Below, piece by piece: positions 34,162 to 46,660 of a stretch of DNA of 64,000 bases (position 1 is the stretch's first letter; each line of letters starts with the position of its first letter). A model generated the notes under the pieces. It had not been told where the DNA came from. It did no database searches and saw nothing but the letters and a program-made list of their open reading frames with translations. Location: assembly GCF_001704415.2 (NCBI RefSeq), contig NC_030822.1, positions 54,181,345 through 54,245,344 of the forward strand, written 5' to 3'. A program made the position numbers and the translations under genes. Origin of the DNA: Capra hircus (lineage: Eukaryota; Chordata; Mammalia; Artiodactyla; Bovidae).

Positions 34162-37100
34162 GTGAGGGCGCCAGTAGAGGGTAGTGGGCACAGATCTCAG
34201 CTGTGGGCAGAGCCACAGGGCTGCCAGGGAGGGCTGGGGGCCCTTCCCTACTCCTGGGCCCCATCATCCTGTGGATCCCTCTATCGCCTCTCACCCATTG
34301 GCTTCTCAAGGGATGCTTGGTCCATTTAGGCCTCCGGGCCTCTCCATCCGTTGGCTGGCTCTATCCATCGCTTTCTAGTGCTCTGCCCATCGGTCTCTGT
34401 CGAGCTGCTGGTCTGTCTGAGTGCCTGTCTGTGCATCTCCGACTCTCCATCCATCTTCTCCCTCCACCTTTCCCTCCTGCCTCATCCTGGCCCCTCACCA
34501 ATCTCTCTCCCCAAGCTCTTTCCTCTACACCCTGGGTCCTGTTTCTCCTCCTTTAGGCCCTCCAGGTTGGAAAAGGGGCAGAAGCCAAGTTACCTCTGTA
34601 CTTCTGAGCTAGAAGCTGCCCACCATCTGTTTTAGGGACCTGAGACGAGGCTGTGGAGTGACAAAGTCCCAAGGTCCGTGGACAGAGGATTTGGAGTCCA
34701 GTTTCTAAAACTGAATTCTTTGAGGATTGGAGAGGACTCCAACTTTGAGTGAATGATGGGGCCTGGTTTCTCAGGAGGAGAGGGTTAAGAGGCAGCAGGA
34801 GCATCCTGCTCTCCAAGTACAGAGAAGAGCCCACTGTTACCTGAGCTTGTACTAGGAAACGAAAGGAGACATGACCCTTGATACCCACCCCAGGAGATGG
34901 AGCCAGGCTGGACACAGCCCCCCAAAGAGCAGAATACATAGAGCTTCCTTAGTGATACCCCAGCCTAAGACCAAGGTATGAGATTAAAACCTGTCACTGA
35001 GTCTGAGCCTTCCCCCAGCAAAGGGAGAAAACTGACTGCCCTGGAAACATGGTGCCATTGCCCCATGGCCATCCAGATACCCAGAATTCTACCATTAGAG
35101 AGTCATTCCTTTTGCTAAGCAGTGTCCTCTCCGTACCTCATTTTCTCTGAAAACGCAGACACCCTTGGGAGAGAGGATGCATCAGGTCAGAAACACCAGA
35201 AGATTAACACCAGTAGACTAACTCATATCAGTTGTTCTTAACTTTGGCTACAAGTTGGAATTATCTGCGGAGTTTAAACATCCTGATGCCTGGCCTCATC
35301 CCCAGAGCTTCCCATTTAATTGCTCTGGGGCTCAAGCTAGGCTGTGAGAGGGAGCAGATGTCAGTGCACTGAGCCCCTGGGGGAAAGGGAGAACACAGAA
35401 GCGGGGAAAGGTGCATAGAATGCAGAGAGGTCCAGAGAAGCACCTGAGCGACACACCATCCGCTCCCTCACCCCCTCCACCAACCCACATCCTCACCAGC
35501 CCATCCCCCACCGCCCGCTGCTGGCCACAGGCCTGGCTGGATAGAAGAAGACCAGCCTGTCACCATTAAGTACCAGCGGTGCCATCCCAAGCAGTACTCT
35601 GACACAGTGCTTCTCAAACCTGAGCGCACATCAGAGGGTTGTAAACAGATTGCTGGGCCCTCCCCCAGAGCTCTGTTTGAGCAGGTCTGGGGTGGGAGCC
35701 AAAAATGTGCGTGTCTAATAAATTCCCAGGTGATGCTGATGCTGCTCATGCAGGGAGCACCTGTGAGAACCTGAGCACTAACAGCCAGGTTATTGCCCAT
35801 AAAAGGACCCAAGACTCACGGAGGTTAAGAACCTGTCCAGAATTGCCCATCTGATGAAGAAGAGCCCAGGTCAAAATCCAGACCTGACCCTGAATCCCAT
35901 ACTCTTTTCTGCTTCACCCTGTTGTTACCCTCTTGCTTGGGAGCGAGGCTGGATGCAAGACCAAACGACATGGATGCAGGATGCTCAGGGAAGTCACCTC
36001 CAGGGGGAACAGCTGCCCCAAGTCCATATCAGCACACCTGACCAAACACTAAACTCCATCCTCCAGGACCATCCCAACCTGGCCAGGCCCACCCTTGCTT
36101 CCATCAGGGCCCCACATCCCTTGCTTTTGAGGGGGCTACAGGGGGTCTGGTATCACCAACAGGGAGAGATCAGCATGGGCTGTGGAGACATTTTCCAAAC
36201 AAAGGAGGAGAGGGGGAAGAAAGTTTCCAGCAGCATTTGCTCAGCAGTTTTTCATACTTAATTAAGGCCCTCGTTAGCCTGTCAGATCCTGATCGTTTCC
36301 TGGCAATATTAGCACTCCTCCTGGGGTATTCAAGGGCCCCTGCCTTAGCAATAGTGTCTTTTCCATAATTATATTACCTTCATTTTGTTCGAACGGGCGA
36401 TCTGTATTAGTTTATTACACTGGGTCCCTAATTACATGGTGCTTATATTTTTACACCTAAGTAATATGAAACAATAATCATTCTCAGAGAGGATCGTTAG
36501 GATGATGTATTATCATTTAAATGCTCATAAAAATTAGAGTTGCCTCTTGTGGGGCAATGGGATCTAATTACCTCCCATCCAGCCTGTGCCTCCTTTCTCC
36601 CACTCAGAGCGAAGCAGACGTGGCCTTCCCTTTTGCCCCGAGCTCCTCGGAAACCAGTGGAAGTGCCACCAGAGTTGTCCCTGGCCCAGGTGGCTCCTTG
36701 GGGCCTGCTGTCACTCCTGTCTCTCGTCTCAGACGGGCGAGCTGCAGCTGGGCTACCCCCAGAGGCTGGGACTTAGGTGAAGTTCTCAGATGCAGAGGGT
36801 TAAAGGCAGGGTGGGCCACCCAGGCTGGTCTTAGTGTTTTCCCTCACCCAGCGCATTTCGGTGCATTGGGTGCAGGGACAAGGGACAAAAGTACAGTGAT
36901 TCCAGAAGTCCTAAAGTTGTCTGAGGGCCCTCTTCTCTCCTGCCCCAGAGTTATTTGAGAGCTTCTTTCCTTCTTTTCCTTCCCTTCAGTTTGGCACAGG
37001 GGCAGGGACACACATGGCTGGCAGCCATCAGATAACAGCATCAGTTACAGATTCCCCCCAGGGCTGGCTTGGTCTTCCACATTCTGTTACGTGCAGTGGA

Positions 37101-37435
37101 GGTGGGCTCCCTGGGCTATGGTGCCCACTGGTGAACCCCCAGGAGCTCATGCCCAGAGTGTGTCACCTTCTTCCCTGAGCACTTACCCAGAATCAGGAAC
37201 ATGCCAGCCAGAGCCCAGGAACCAAGCTGGAAAGATCTCTATTCACCCAAATTTTCAGGGAAGGAGACTGGTTTCCCTTCGCAGCCACCAGCCCAAACTC
37301 TCGAGACTCACTGAGTCAGGAGGGCCTCCCACTTGTGTGACCCGAGGTTCCTCTGGCCAGGCTGCAGGGTCCTGCCTGCACGTGCGTGTTGTCCTGTACC
37401 TCCCTGACCAGGCCCTTTGGCTCTCCCCTCCACAG
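34162..37435 (+). other. Intron FNIII-2/FNIII-3 (3.3 kb)
   Basis: No exon. There is a MER5-like remnant near 35225-35345 and a clearer MER5A copy at 35600-35780. A repeat-free AT-rich block lies at 36220-36540 and carries three TAATTA cores. The rest (34.2-35.2, 35.8-36.2 and 36.6-37.4 kb) is GC-richer unique sequence with nothing I can name. The long open frames here overlap the following exon in a wrong frame. Confidence 0.7.
35600..35780 (+). repeat. MER5A DNA transposon (hAT)
   Basis: 'gtgcttctcaaacctgagcg', 'tgggccctcccccagagctc', 'caggtctggggtgggagcca' and 'cccaggtgatgctgatgctg' follow the MER5A consensus nearly end to end. Confidence 0.85.
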
Positions 37436-37582
37436 TTCCCAGCCAGCCCCCCGAGAATGTCCGGGCCCTGTCCATCACTTCCGACGTGGCCGTCATCTCC
37501 TGGTCGGAGCCCCCGCGCAGCACTCTCAATGGCGTCCTCAAAGGCTATCGGGTCATCTTCTGGTCCCTCTACGTTGACGGGG
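37436..37582 (+). CDS. DSCAML1: DSCAML1 exon: FNIII-3, first part
   Basis: 147-nt exon, phase 1-1, with acceptor ctccccTccacag and donor ggggg|tgagt read as g|gtgagt. It encodes VPSQPPENVRALSITSDV, AVISWSEPPRSTLNGVLK and GYRVIFWSLYVDG. This is the start of FNIII-3, with the PSxPP linker, the ISW tryptophan and the GYRV strand C. It is symmetric. Confidence 0.95.
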
Positions 37583-40332
37583 GTGAGTCTACTGGGGGGG
37601 GTGGCCGGCTCGTGGGGTGAGAGGCCAGGGGTTGCTGGAGGCCCACACTTAGAGCTGAGCATCTTCCCGTGGGATGTCAAGCGGAGGTCCAGCCTCTCCC
37701 CTGCACCTGTTATTCCAGTGCCAGAGCCAGGGGCCAGAGTGAGAGGTGGTGTGCACGGCCACCTTTCTGCTGGGGACAGACACCAGCTGCCCCTGTTCAG
37801 CAAGATGTTGGGCAGTGGCTTAAGGGGTGAGAGGGACACATTGGCTTTTCTGATGGAATGTGTTGGTATGAGGACTTTGTGGCCATCTCAGTCAGGAAAC
37901 AGGTGGTATACTCAAACGGGGCAACTGAGACTTTCATGAAGGCGCTGCGTTCAGAGGAGTGTGGAGGGAAGCTGGGGCCCCGGGGACTAGCACCAGCAGG
38001 TAGCTGTCACCTCCTAGGACTGAGGGGCAAGAGGAGGAAGCAGGGTCCCTTGGCCAGATGGATGGCGAGGCCTGTGTTCTGTGCAGCTGAGCTGCCCAGG
38101 ACCTGGAGAAGAGTGGGGAAGCGTGCACAGTGGAGCTGGGGGAAGGAACGGCAGAGGGAGGAGAGCCAAGACAGTGGCCCAGCCCTTTGGGTGCCTTCCC
38201 ACGGGAGGGGCCAGCGTAGCCCCGCAGACACAGCAGCCCCTGCCCACTGATGCAGCAGAGCCCTGGACCAGGAAGTCACACAAGCCAGAGGCCCAGCATC
38301 CCAAACTGTGGACGCGAGTTTGCCTCGCCATATCCTGAGCCTTCTGCCACTGGTCGCCTGGCCCGTTCCTTCTCTCCTGGAGAATCTGGGACTCCGGCCC
38401 ACAGCCAGCCCCCTGGGCCAGCTGCCCTCCCCGGCCCCCACCCAGGTTCTGGTCTACACAGAGGCACTGCTGATAGGAATTCTCTCTCCCTGCCACGCCT
38501 CCACCTTCTCCTCCAGGAGTGCGGAGGCCAGCAGGTCTTCCCGGGCCTTATGCGATGAGATGGCCTCATCTCATCTGTGCTGAGCCACAAAACGGAAGGG
38601 TCCTCATTTTCCAGAACTCGCTCCCCCTTTTCGAACCCTGTGGCTCCCCAGTTCAGCCCTCAGGTGAGGAAGGCATCAGCTTCGCTAGTCTCCAAAGGCC
38701 CCGGAATTGACAGCCAGGCTGCCCTCCTCTTGCGTCTTTCTCTGGCTCTAGTCTTAGACAGGTCCCCTCTGGTTTCTGACCTCCTGGAAAAGGAAAGTCC
38801 CACTTCTTGGGCCTCTGAGGCCCTCCTCCACTGACACAGAGTCCCCTCAGGCTGGGCCTGGAGTCCTCACCCTCTGGACCCTGGCAGACTGTGGCCGTTC
38901 TGCAGCTAGGCCCAAGACCAGGCCTCTGCCTGCACCGGGTCCCTCGCGAGGCGCCAGGGTGGGTTTGCTGGCACTTGTCTTCCGCACAGCCTGTCCTCAG
39001 CTGGTGTCTGGGGCTGTTTTCTAAAAAATCCCAGTAGTCTCAGGGGGACGGTTGTCAGCGCAGAAGCTTCTTTCCTCCTCCTGAGACCCTGGCTGTCCCA
39101 CGGGATGCTCTCCCTAAGCTCTTCAGCGTCTACAGCAAGTTCTTTGCAGATCCAGGGTGACGGGTCCTCGCTGAGCCCGAGGAAGGCCTGGCCCTCCCGG
39201 CCATGGCTGTCACTCCAGCAGCCTCACCTATGTTCTCTCTACGGGTTCTTTGCAGACAAGATGTCCTTGATGTGGGGGGAAGGGAATGGGGACTTAACCC
39301 TTTATCCTCTCAAGAGTTCAGGGTGCCAGTCCAGGTATGCCCAGCCTGTCACAGGTCATACCACCTGGATCTGTTGCCTATGAGAGCCGAGAGCCCAAGG
39401 AGGTGTCTACTTCAAGAGCAGTCACAACCTGAAAGTTGAGAGTTATTAATATTTCGGGTGGGAATTTTCAGGACTTCAAGCCTGGGAGATAGCATCTCAA
39501 GTAGCCCTGAGAGAACTGCTCCAAGGAGGTCGGGGGAGGTTATATAGAAGTTTTGCCACAAAGGCCAGGTAGTCTGAAGGTCAAAAGTATTTTTGTGAAT
39601 GAAAGAAAGCCAGACATTCCAAGTTAAGGAATTTAGCCCTTTTCTGTGTATGGGAAGGTGCAAGAGTCTGGACTCAGGGAAATCATTCCTTTCATATGCA
39701 GCTCCCTATCCTGCATTTTTTTACATCCTGAGCTCCTCAGTGTTTACTGTAGGGAGTGGCTACAACCTATCTGCCATGTCACCCAGGTATTCTTCTCTTT
39801 CCTGAGTGCCCATAGGGCTCAGGGATTCAAGGGTTTAGAGGGCTAGAATGATGATTGTGAAATCCTTGTTTACTGATATGGCAGGAAATACTCCATTTCT
39901 CAGAGGTGCTGGGCAGCCAAGAGAAACAGCTGCCAACTGTCCACCTGGCCAAGGCTCCTTCTGGGTTCAAGTCACTCCTGGGGCCCCTCACATGGAGAGA
40001 GGGGTGGGTGGAGGACAGGGAAGTGAGGTTCGGAGAGATAGAGAGCTAGAAGTATTTTATAGAGTATTAAGTTGAATTTGGTGCAGGGTTGACTAGGGGC
40101 TGAGGCCCAGCTGGCATCTGTGGGTCACCCTGGTTGGGCCACTTGGGGAGAGATACAGCCTAGGAGCAGTGTCGCAAGTCTGCAACCATGACCTTGAGGT
40201 GAAAGGTCCCCCTCGTTGCCACCACCATGGAGTCAAGGTCCGAGCCCAGGCTGGTGGAGGGGCAGTGGCTGGGGGACCGTGGCCTGGCCTGGCCAGCCTG
40301 GGCCACACTCAGAGGATGCTCGTGTCCGGCAG
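37583..40332 (+). other. Intron between the FNIII-3 exons (2.75 kb)
   Basis: No exon. 37.6-39.4 kb is GC-rich unique sequence with several non-coding open frames. About 39430-39860 resembles a ruminant LTR-type repeat. 39.9-40.3 kb is unique. The last 30 bases before the next exon are purine-rich rather than pyrimidine-rich. Confidence 0.65.
39430..39860 (+). repeat. Ruminant LTR-type repeat (provisional)
   Basis: 'gagagttattaatatttcgg', 'gcctgggagatagcatctca', 'gaactgctccaaggaggtcg' and 'gtgtttactgtagggagtgg' match a repeat I recall from cattle as endogenous-retrovirus LTR sequence. There are no coding remnants here, only the repeat sequence. The family assignment is from memory. Confidence 0.45.
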
Positions 40333-40488
40333 AGTGGGGCGAGATGCAGAACATCACCACGACGCGGGAGCGGGTGGAGCTGCGAGGCATGGAGAAGTTC
40401 ACCAACTACAGCGTGCAGGTGCTGGCCTACACCCAGGCTGGGGATGGCGTGCGCAGCAGCGTGCTCTACATCCAGACCAAGGAGGACG
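40333..40488 (+). CDS. DSCAML1: DSCAML1 exon: FNIII-3, second part (weak acceptor)
   Basis: 156-nt exon, phase 1-1. It encodes EWGEMQNITTTRERVELR, GMEKFTNYSVQVLAYTQA and GDGVRSSVLYIQTKED, completing FNIII-3. NIT and NYS are potential N-glycan sites. The donor gacg|gtgagt is strong. The acceptor gtccggcag has almost no polypyrimidine tract: the 30 bases before it are mixed and purine-rich. This start is still chosen because the split Glu codon (g + ag) and the frame demand it. The AG two bases further on would shift the frame. Confidence 0.93.
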
Positions 40489-40631
40489 GTGAGTGTGCTC
40501 CTCCCACCCAGCCCTGGCACTCGGGGCCAGCTCCCAGGGCTTGTTGCTCCAGCCTTCCACTGCTCACCCCACCCACAGTTAAGGGGGAGAGCAGAGCCCC
40601 GTCCTTTCTCCTATCCCTTAATTCTCTATAG

Positions 40632-40842
40632 AGTGACTCATTGGAAAAGACCATGATGCTGGGAAAGATTGAAGGCAAAAGGAGAGAGGGTGGCAGAGGA
40701 TGAGATGGTTAGATAGCATCACCAACTCAGTGGACATGAACTTGAGCAAACTCTGGGAGACAGTGAAAGACAAGGAAGCCTGGCATGCTGCAGTCTATGG
40801 TGTTTCAAAGCGTCAGACACGACTTAGCAACTGAACAACAAG
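40632..40842 (+). repeat. BovB LINE 3' fragment
   Basis: 'gactcattggaaaagaccat', 'gaggatgagatggttagata' and 'agacacgacttagcaactga' are the 3' end of BovB in sense orientation, starting 144 bp after the FNIII-3 exon donor. It encodes only the last remnant of the LINE protein, with frame breaks. Confidence 0.88.
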
Positions 40843-42104
40843 GGTGACTGAGAATTCTGGGAGCGCTGCTTTGGAAGAGTACAGCTTACCACAGGTGGTG
40901 GTGAAGTGCCCCAGGACTCATGCCTAAACATACAAGCCACCATAACCCTTTCCCCCTGCAGCTCTGGGGTCAGAGGCTAGATACAGCCTCTCCTCCCACC
41001 CCCATCCCAAGAGCATCCTCTTTGTGGCATCTGCTCCCCTGCAGGGTTCAGCATGGTCTTCTCTGGATACAGATGATTGGGGATGCCAGGAATGGGAACA
41101 TCACCTAGGTTAGGGGCTTGGCGATCATGCTTCAGAGGCCCCAGAGTGAGTGGGCCAGGCCCTAGACTCTGATGGGTGTGTGGCTGGGGGTACACTCTCA
41201 GGCCTGGGATGTGCCTGCATTTGGATCTGTGGTCTCAAAGCCCTGCCCCTGGAAGAAAAGGGAGATAAGGAGCCAAACCCCCAGGGTAGAGTGATGCAGC
41301 CAGATGGGGAGAGGCTGGGAGCTGAGTCAGCCCAGGAGGGATCAGGTCCAGACAAGGGTCAGACTTCCCACCCAGGTCAGAGTTGTACCCCTCAAGGGGC
41401 CTCACTGGGAAGAGGAGGTACCATATGTGACCCTTTGCAGCTCTGGACTCCTCTTCCACGTCCTTCCTCACCCCGCCAACCCCAACACTTAGTTGATTCT
41501 AATTCTCCTTAGCCAGGTGCAATGTGGTTAAAGAGTCAATTGATATGACATGCCTTGCATCCAGTGGGTGCTTCATAAACAGTAACCAAGGTTGGCATTT
41601 TGGTCTCTTTCCAATTCAGCCTTGGTTTTTTCAAAGGATACAGAGACCTGTGGTCTAGGTCCTATCCAGACAATTTGGCAGAAGGAGCTGGAGGGGTGAG
41701 AGGAGTTACAGAGGGGCAGCTCAGGCTGGGAGTGATAGTGGACCTCTCCCAGTGCAGACCAGCTTGGTGACTTGGTGATGGGACTAACTGTGATTAATGC
41801 TCCCCACTCTCCCTAAGTCCCTCCCTTTCCATCAGATCAGCCCCCTCCCCCCACTTAAGCTCTTAGCAATTAAATATTTACCAACCTGCCTGCCCTACTT
41901 TTCCTGTCATTAATCCCCGCATCAAGGTTTCCTGGGACAGCTCCAGGCAGAGCCACCTGCTCTTGTGTGGAGACCTACCGGGGATGGTGCTCGGAGCCTG
42001 CCCCCTTTCAAGGGCCTCAGGGACACACATACACTGGCACCTTCTGGCCTCTAGAAATTAACCACCCAGACCTCCAGACTTTCTTGCATCCTATTCTGAT
42101 GCAA

Positions 42105-42318
42105 GGGACTGCCCAGGAGGCTCAGTGGAAAAAGAATCCACCTGCCAATCAAGAGACTTGGGTTCAATCCCCGGGTCAGGAAGATCCCCTGGAGAAGAAA
42201 ATAGCAACCCACTCTGGTAATCTTGCTTGGGAAATTCCAGGGACAGAGGAGCCTGGTGGGCTATGGTTCATGGGGTTGCGGAAGAGTTGGACATGACTTA
42301 GTGACTAAACAACCACGA
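42105..42318 (+). repeat. Bov-tA SINE
   Basis: 'gggactgcccaggaggctca' through 'gaagatcccctggagaagaa' to 'gacttagtgactaaacaa'. Full length. Confidence 0.9.
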
Positions 42319-42857
42319 CAATTCCAAAGGCCTGAGTTAGAAGCATCTCCACGTGTTTGACTGACCAAGGTGAGACCCAGGAGGGAACCCAAAGTCGAGG
42401 AGCACAACCCTCCCTCCAAGAAGCTGTCCCCCCCCCACCAGAGCTGCCTATGGAGTCACAGGGGCACACACAGCAGGGGCCAGGCTCCTAAGGTGGCAGC
42501 TTCATGGGGTGGGAGGAGCAGATATGGGTGCCCCAGCCCTGCCACTTGTTGGCAAGTCACTAACCTCTCTGCCCCTCAGTTTCCTCATGATAAAACCTGT
42601 CAGCTGGTTCGCCTCATCTAGATGTAAGAAACAGCCTAACCATAGAATCCTTTCTAAAATGTCAGGTGCTGGCAAATGGTAGTTGGTTTACCCAGAGCTG
42701 GCAATGAAACGACTACTTCCGGTGGACCCAGGTGCCCTTGGGGGAAGCCTAAGCCAAAAGGAACCCACTGTCAGATGAGATCTCATCCAGAACAATGGTC
42801 ATAACTTGACATGTGTGTGATGTGCCATCATAAGCGTGATTTAACTTTCCAGCACCT

Positions 42858-43077
42858 GGCTTCCCGGGTGGCAAAGAATGGTAATGGTAAGGAATTTGCC
42901 TCCCAGTGTAAGAGACGCAGGTTTGATTCCTGGGTTGGGAAGATCCCCTGGAGGAGGAAGTGGCAGCCCACTCCAGTATTCTTGCCAGGAGAATCCCATG
43001 GACAGAGGAGCCTGGCGGGCTACAGTCCATGGAGTTGCAAAGAGTCAGACACGACTCGCATCTGAGCAGCAGCAGCA
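42858..43077 (+). repeat. Bov-tA SINE
   Basis: 'ggcttcccgggtggcaaaga' through 'agatcccctggaggaggaag' to 'cagacacgactcgcatctga'. Full length, with an AGC-rich end. Confidence 0.9.
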
Positions 43078-45299
43078 ACCTTCCAATAGCCCTTTGGGGA
43101 GGGTATTATTTCCATTTTAGAGATGAGAAAACAGAGGCCTTGAGAGCTAAAACAACTTGCTGCAGGTCACAGAACTGACGGGTGGCAAAGGAGAGCTTTC
43201 CTGCCTCCCCAGCCTCTAACTTTCCATCACACCATTTGTGTCAGTTAGGAAGCTTTTGGTTGTGAGTAATGCAACTAAAAAAAGATTGACGCAATAAGCA
43301 CATTTATTATCACACATAACAAGAAGTCTCGAGTAGGGCAGCTCTGGGGTTGGGTAACTCACTGGTTCCCATCTTTTCTGCTCTGCCATCCTCAGCCTGT
43401 CAGCTGTTCCTCCCATGATTTCAAGATGCCTGCAGCTCCAGGCATCACGCCAGACAAGACAGAGTTCAGAGAGAAGCAGTCTCTTCCTATGGGCGTGCGT
43501 CTCTTGGGAGTAAAAGAGACCTTTCCCAGAAACCCCCTCAGCAGACTTATGCTCATTTCCCATCACAACAGCAGGGCAATATGCCTCTCGTGAAGCCAGT
43601 CACTGAGAGGAGAATGGAATTCATGGCTGACTTACTCTAAGCATGATAAATCCTCTGGTGTGGGTGATGGAGACGGCTTTCTCTGAAGGGTGGAGGAGCC
43701 CGGGTGACCCAAGCAAGAGTGAGACTCTGTTTGCAAGGATTAGGGAGAAACGATGGCAGAGGAGTAGGCAGGCGAGCGAGCCCACCCCACCTTTACTGCT
43801 CCACCACCACCAGGTTCTGCAGTTTGTAGGTAGAAGTCATAGTTATTACTCAGCTGACTTGGAAAGCAGACAGGTCCACGTTCTAGTTCCAACTCTGCCA
43901 TGGCACCTTGGACAAATATCCTAATCAGAAGACACTGCAACTTCCCACACACCACCCCCACCAGGCCCCCTCAGGATTTTGCCAAAGGAAAAAAAAATTG
44001 ACAGGGAATTTAGAGAAAAGCAAGATAAAATGCAGGCATATCAATTCAAGCTCACTTCTTAAGTCCAGATCTCTTAGTCTGAGCTTGGTTTCAGGCTGGC
44101 TTGACTATACTCAGTTCTTTAGCTCGAAACCTCTTGCCTGCTGCTCATCTGCCCTGTGAATACCAGACCTATCTATATGGCCTCAGAGTGCAAAGTTGGG
44201 TTGGACTTGGGACCACTTTAAAGGTTTGTAACTGAGGAAGAGGCATGAACTAGATGATAACTCTTGTAGAAGCATTGAGGATTGGTCATGGGAAGGGAAT
44301 AGGGGATAAGAACTGGGTTGGGAGAGGCCTCTTAGAACCTGTGGGCCTCCAGGCAAAGAAAAGGAAGGTGTGTGGAAGGGCAGCAGCAATGAGGATGAAG
44401 GGAGGAGGGGCAGGTTTAGGGAAACATATCGAAGGGTTCCACTTCCAGGAATGGTAGAGAGTGTAACTCCAGTCCACTCTCCTCCTCGTTGAGGACACTA
44501 GGAAATCTGAATAAAATATTTTTACATACTTGCTTGAAGGTAATCAGAGAGCTGGCAGGAAAGTGAAGAGTTACTGGGCCAGGATCCAGGGGAGAATAGA
44601 GGCCCAGGAGGTGATCTTGGTATTTGGGACAGCTGCTCCCCTGGGGGATGCTTGCTGAGTCTAGAGGCAGTGACTGAGAAGCTGAGCAGTGCCAGAAAGA
44701 CATGCACTGGAGGCCAGGGCCTGCTACCACGCAGACCCTCCTCTGCTCCCCACCCCAGCCTGCTTTGAGCTGAGATCATGAAGGGCAGAACTCTAAAAGT
44801 GGACCAAAAGTAAACCGCTCAGCCTCAGATCCTCTCAGTCCTAGAAATTAGAATGAGGTGACCTCAGGTTGCTAGTGTCCCAGAGTGAAGGTGCCTGTTG
44901 GACGCAAACATGAATTCTCTCTTTAGGATGATTATATCATCTGAGACCTCAAATTATTTCCACAAACAACTTTGCCACTAGTGTGTCTGGCATACCATAA
45001 AAACAGTGGGGACAATGTGAATAAACGCCAGCAGAAAAAGACAAAAGCAGCAGCTCTGCAAGAGTTCCAAATGGGTTTCATTAAATTTTAAGAGCATTGG
45101 AAGCTGTGAAATAAAAAATCTAGAAACAAAAACTACTAATATCTGAAATTAAGAACTCACTAGATGGGCTTAATAACAAATTAGACACAGCTGAAGAGAT
45201 AACTAGTGAACTAGAAGACAGGTCAGAAGATAATATCCAATGAAGCAGAAAAGGACGAATGAATGGAAAATAAAAGAGCAAAAAAGACATAGAGCAATG

Positions 45300-45465
45300 A
45301 CTTCCAAACTTTACTGTGCATACAAATCACTTGAGGAATCATGTTAAAATTTAGATTCTGATTTAGCGGGTCTAGGGTGCAACCTGAGATCCTGCATTTC
45401 TAACATGCTCCCAGGCGACACTGCTGCTAATCCATGGACCACATTCTGAATATCAAGGACATAGA
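45300..45465 (+). repeat. MER5A DNA transposon (hAT)
   Basis: 'cttccaaactttactgtgca', 'gattctgatttagcgggtct' and 'catttctaacatgctcccag' follow the MER5A order. Confidence 0.75.
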
Positions 45466-46324
45466 AGATGTGAGAAGATAGCCCAAAGAGGATAAAGAAA
45501 ATGGAGGAGAAGATAAAATATCTGAAAACTTTTCAAAGCTGTGAATGATATCAAGCCCAAATGCAAGAAGCTCTACCACCTTCACAAGGAATCACTCAAA
45601 GTACACACCTAGGCTTATCATAATAAAGCTACTGAAAAATAAACAAATAGAGAAAAATCTTAAAAGCCACCAGAGGATGAAAAAACCAGTTACCTTCAAA
45701 GGAGCAAAAATAAGACTGTCCGCTAACTTATCAGAAACAGCGGAAGCCAGAAAACAACACAATGAGATATTTAAAGTATGTATGAAAAAAAAAAAAGTAG
45801 TTATCAACCTGTGACTTTATACCTTTTAAAAATATTTTTCAAGATTAAGGTGAAATCAAGACGTTTTCAGACAAACAAAAACTGAGAGAACTTATCACCA
45901 ACATAGCTGCCCTGAAAGAAATACTAAAGGGTATTCTTTAACTGGAAGGAAAAGGATCCCAGACAGAAGCTCAGTGATGTGGGAAGAAAGGAAAGAAGAG
46001 CAATTAATGGTGGATATATGGGTAAATTGGAATCAATATTGATTGCATAAAATGATGATGATGTAATTACCTTGAAAGGGGTGTCCAAATATTTACAGAA
46101 TTAAAATATATAACAATGGCATGTAAATTGAGAGACAGTAAATGGAAATTCCAAGTCCTTGCATTATCTGAGAAGAAAAGCGGCAGTTACTAGACTTTGG
46201 TAAGTCAGAGACTCACATAATCTAAAAGTTATGAAAGAGTGCATAATAACAAATAGAAGGGGGAAACAGAGTTTCTTTTAATGCATAGTCCAAAGGAGGG
46301 CACAAAGGACAGTAGAAAGTAAAA

Positions 46325-46660
46325 CAGTAGGTGGGCAAGGAGATCCAACCCGTCCATTCTGAAGGAGATCAGCCCTGGGATTTCTTTGGAAGGACTGATG
46401 CTAAAGCTGAAGCTCCAGGACTTTGGCCACCTCATGCGAAGAGCTGACTCATTGGAAAAGACTCTGATGCTGGGAGGGATTGGGGGCAGGAGGAGAAGGG
46501 GACGACAGAGGATGAGATGGCTGGATGGCATCACTGACTCGATGGATGTGAGTCTGAGTGAACTCCGGGAGATGGTGATGGACAGGGAGGCCTGGTGTGC
46601 TGCGATTCATGGGGTCGCAAAGAGTCGGACACAACTGAGCAACTGAACTGAACTGAACTG
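46325..46660 (+). mobile_element. BovB LINE, short 5'-truncated copy
   Basis: About 335 bp of the BovB 3' end in sense orientation. It includes an 86-codon frame (46386-46646) for the C-terminal end of the LINE protein, with its GGRRRRGRQRMRWLDG-type basic stretch, and terminates in the 'ctgaactgaactgaactg' tail. It is inserted in old L1/HAL1-like sequence. Confidence 0.92.

Noticed and set aside
37091..37939. 282-codon + strand open frame
   Set aside because: It overlaps the real FNIII-3 exon in a different frame. It is GC-rich, has no protein pattern I recognise, and the true exon frame is supported by splicing and homology.
40331..40334. Tandem acceptor (agag) at the FNIII-3 exon as an alternative splice site
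   Set aside because: Using the second AG removes two bases and shifts the frame. It is not a NAGNAG site.
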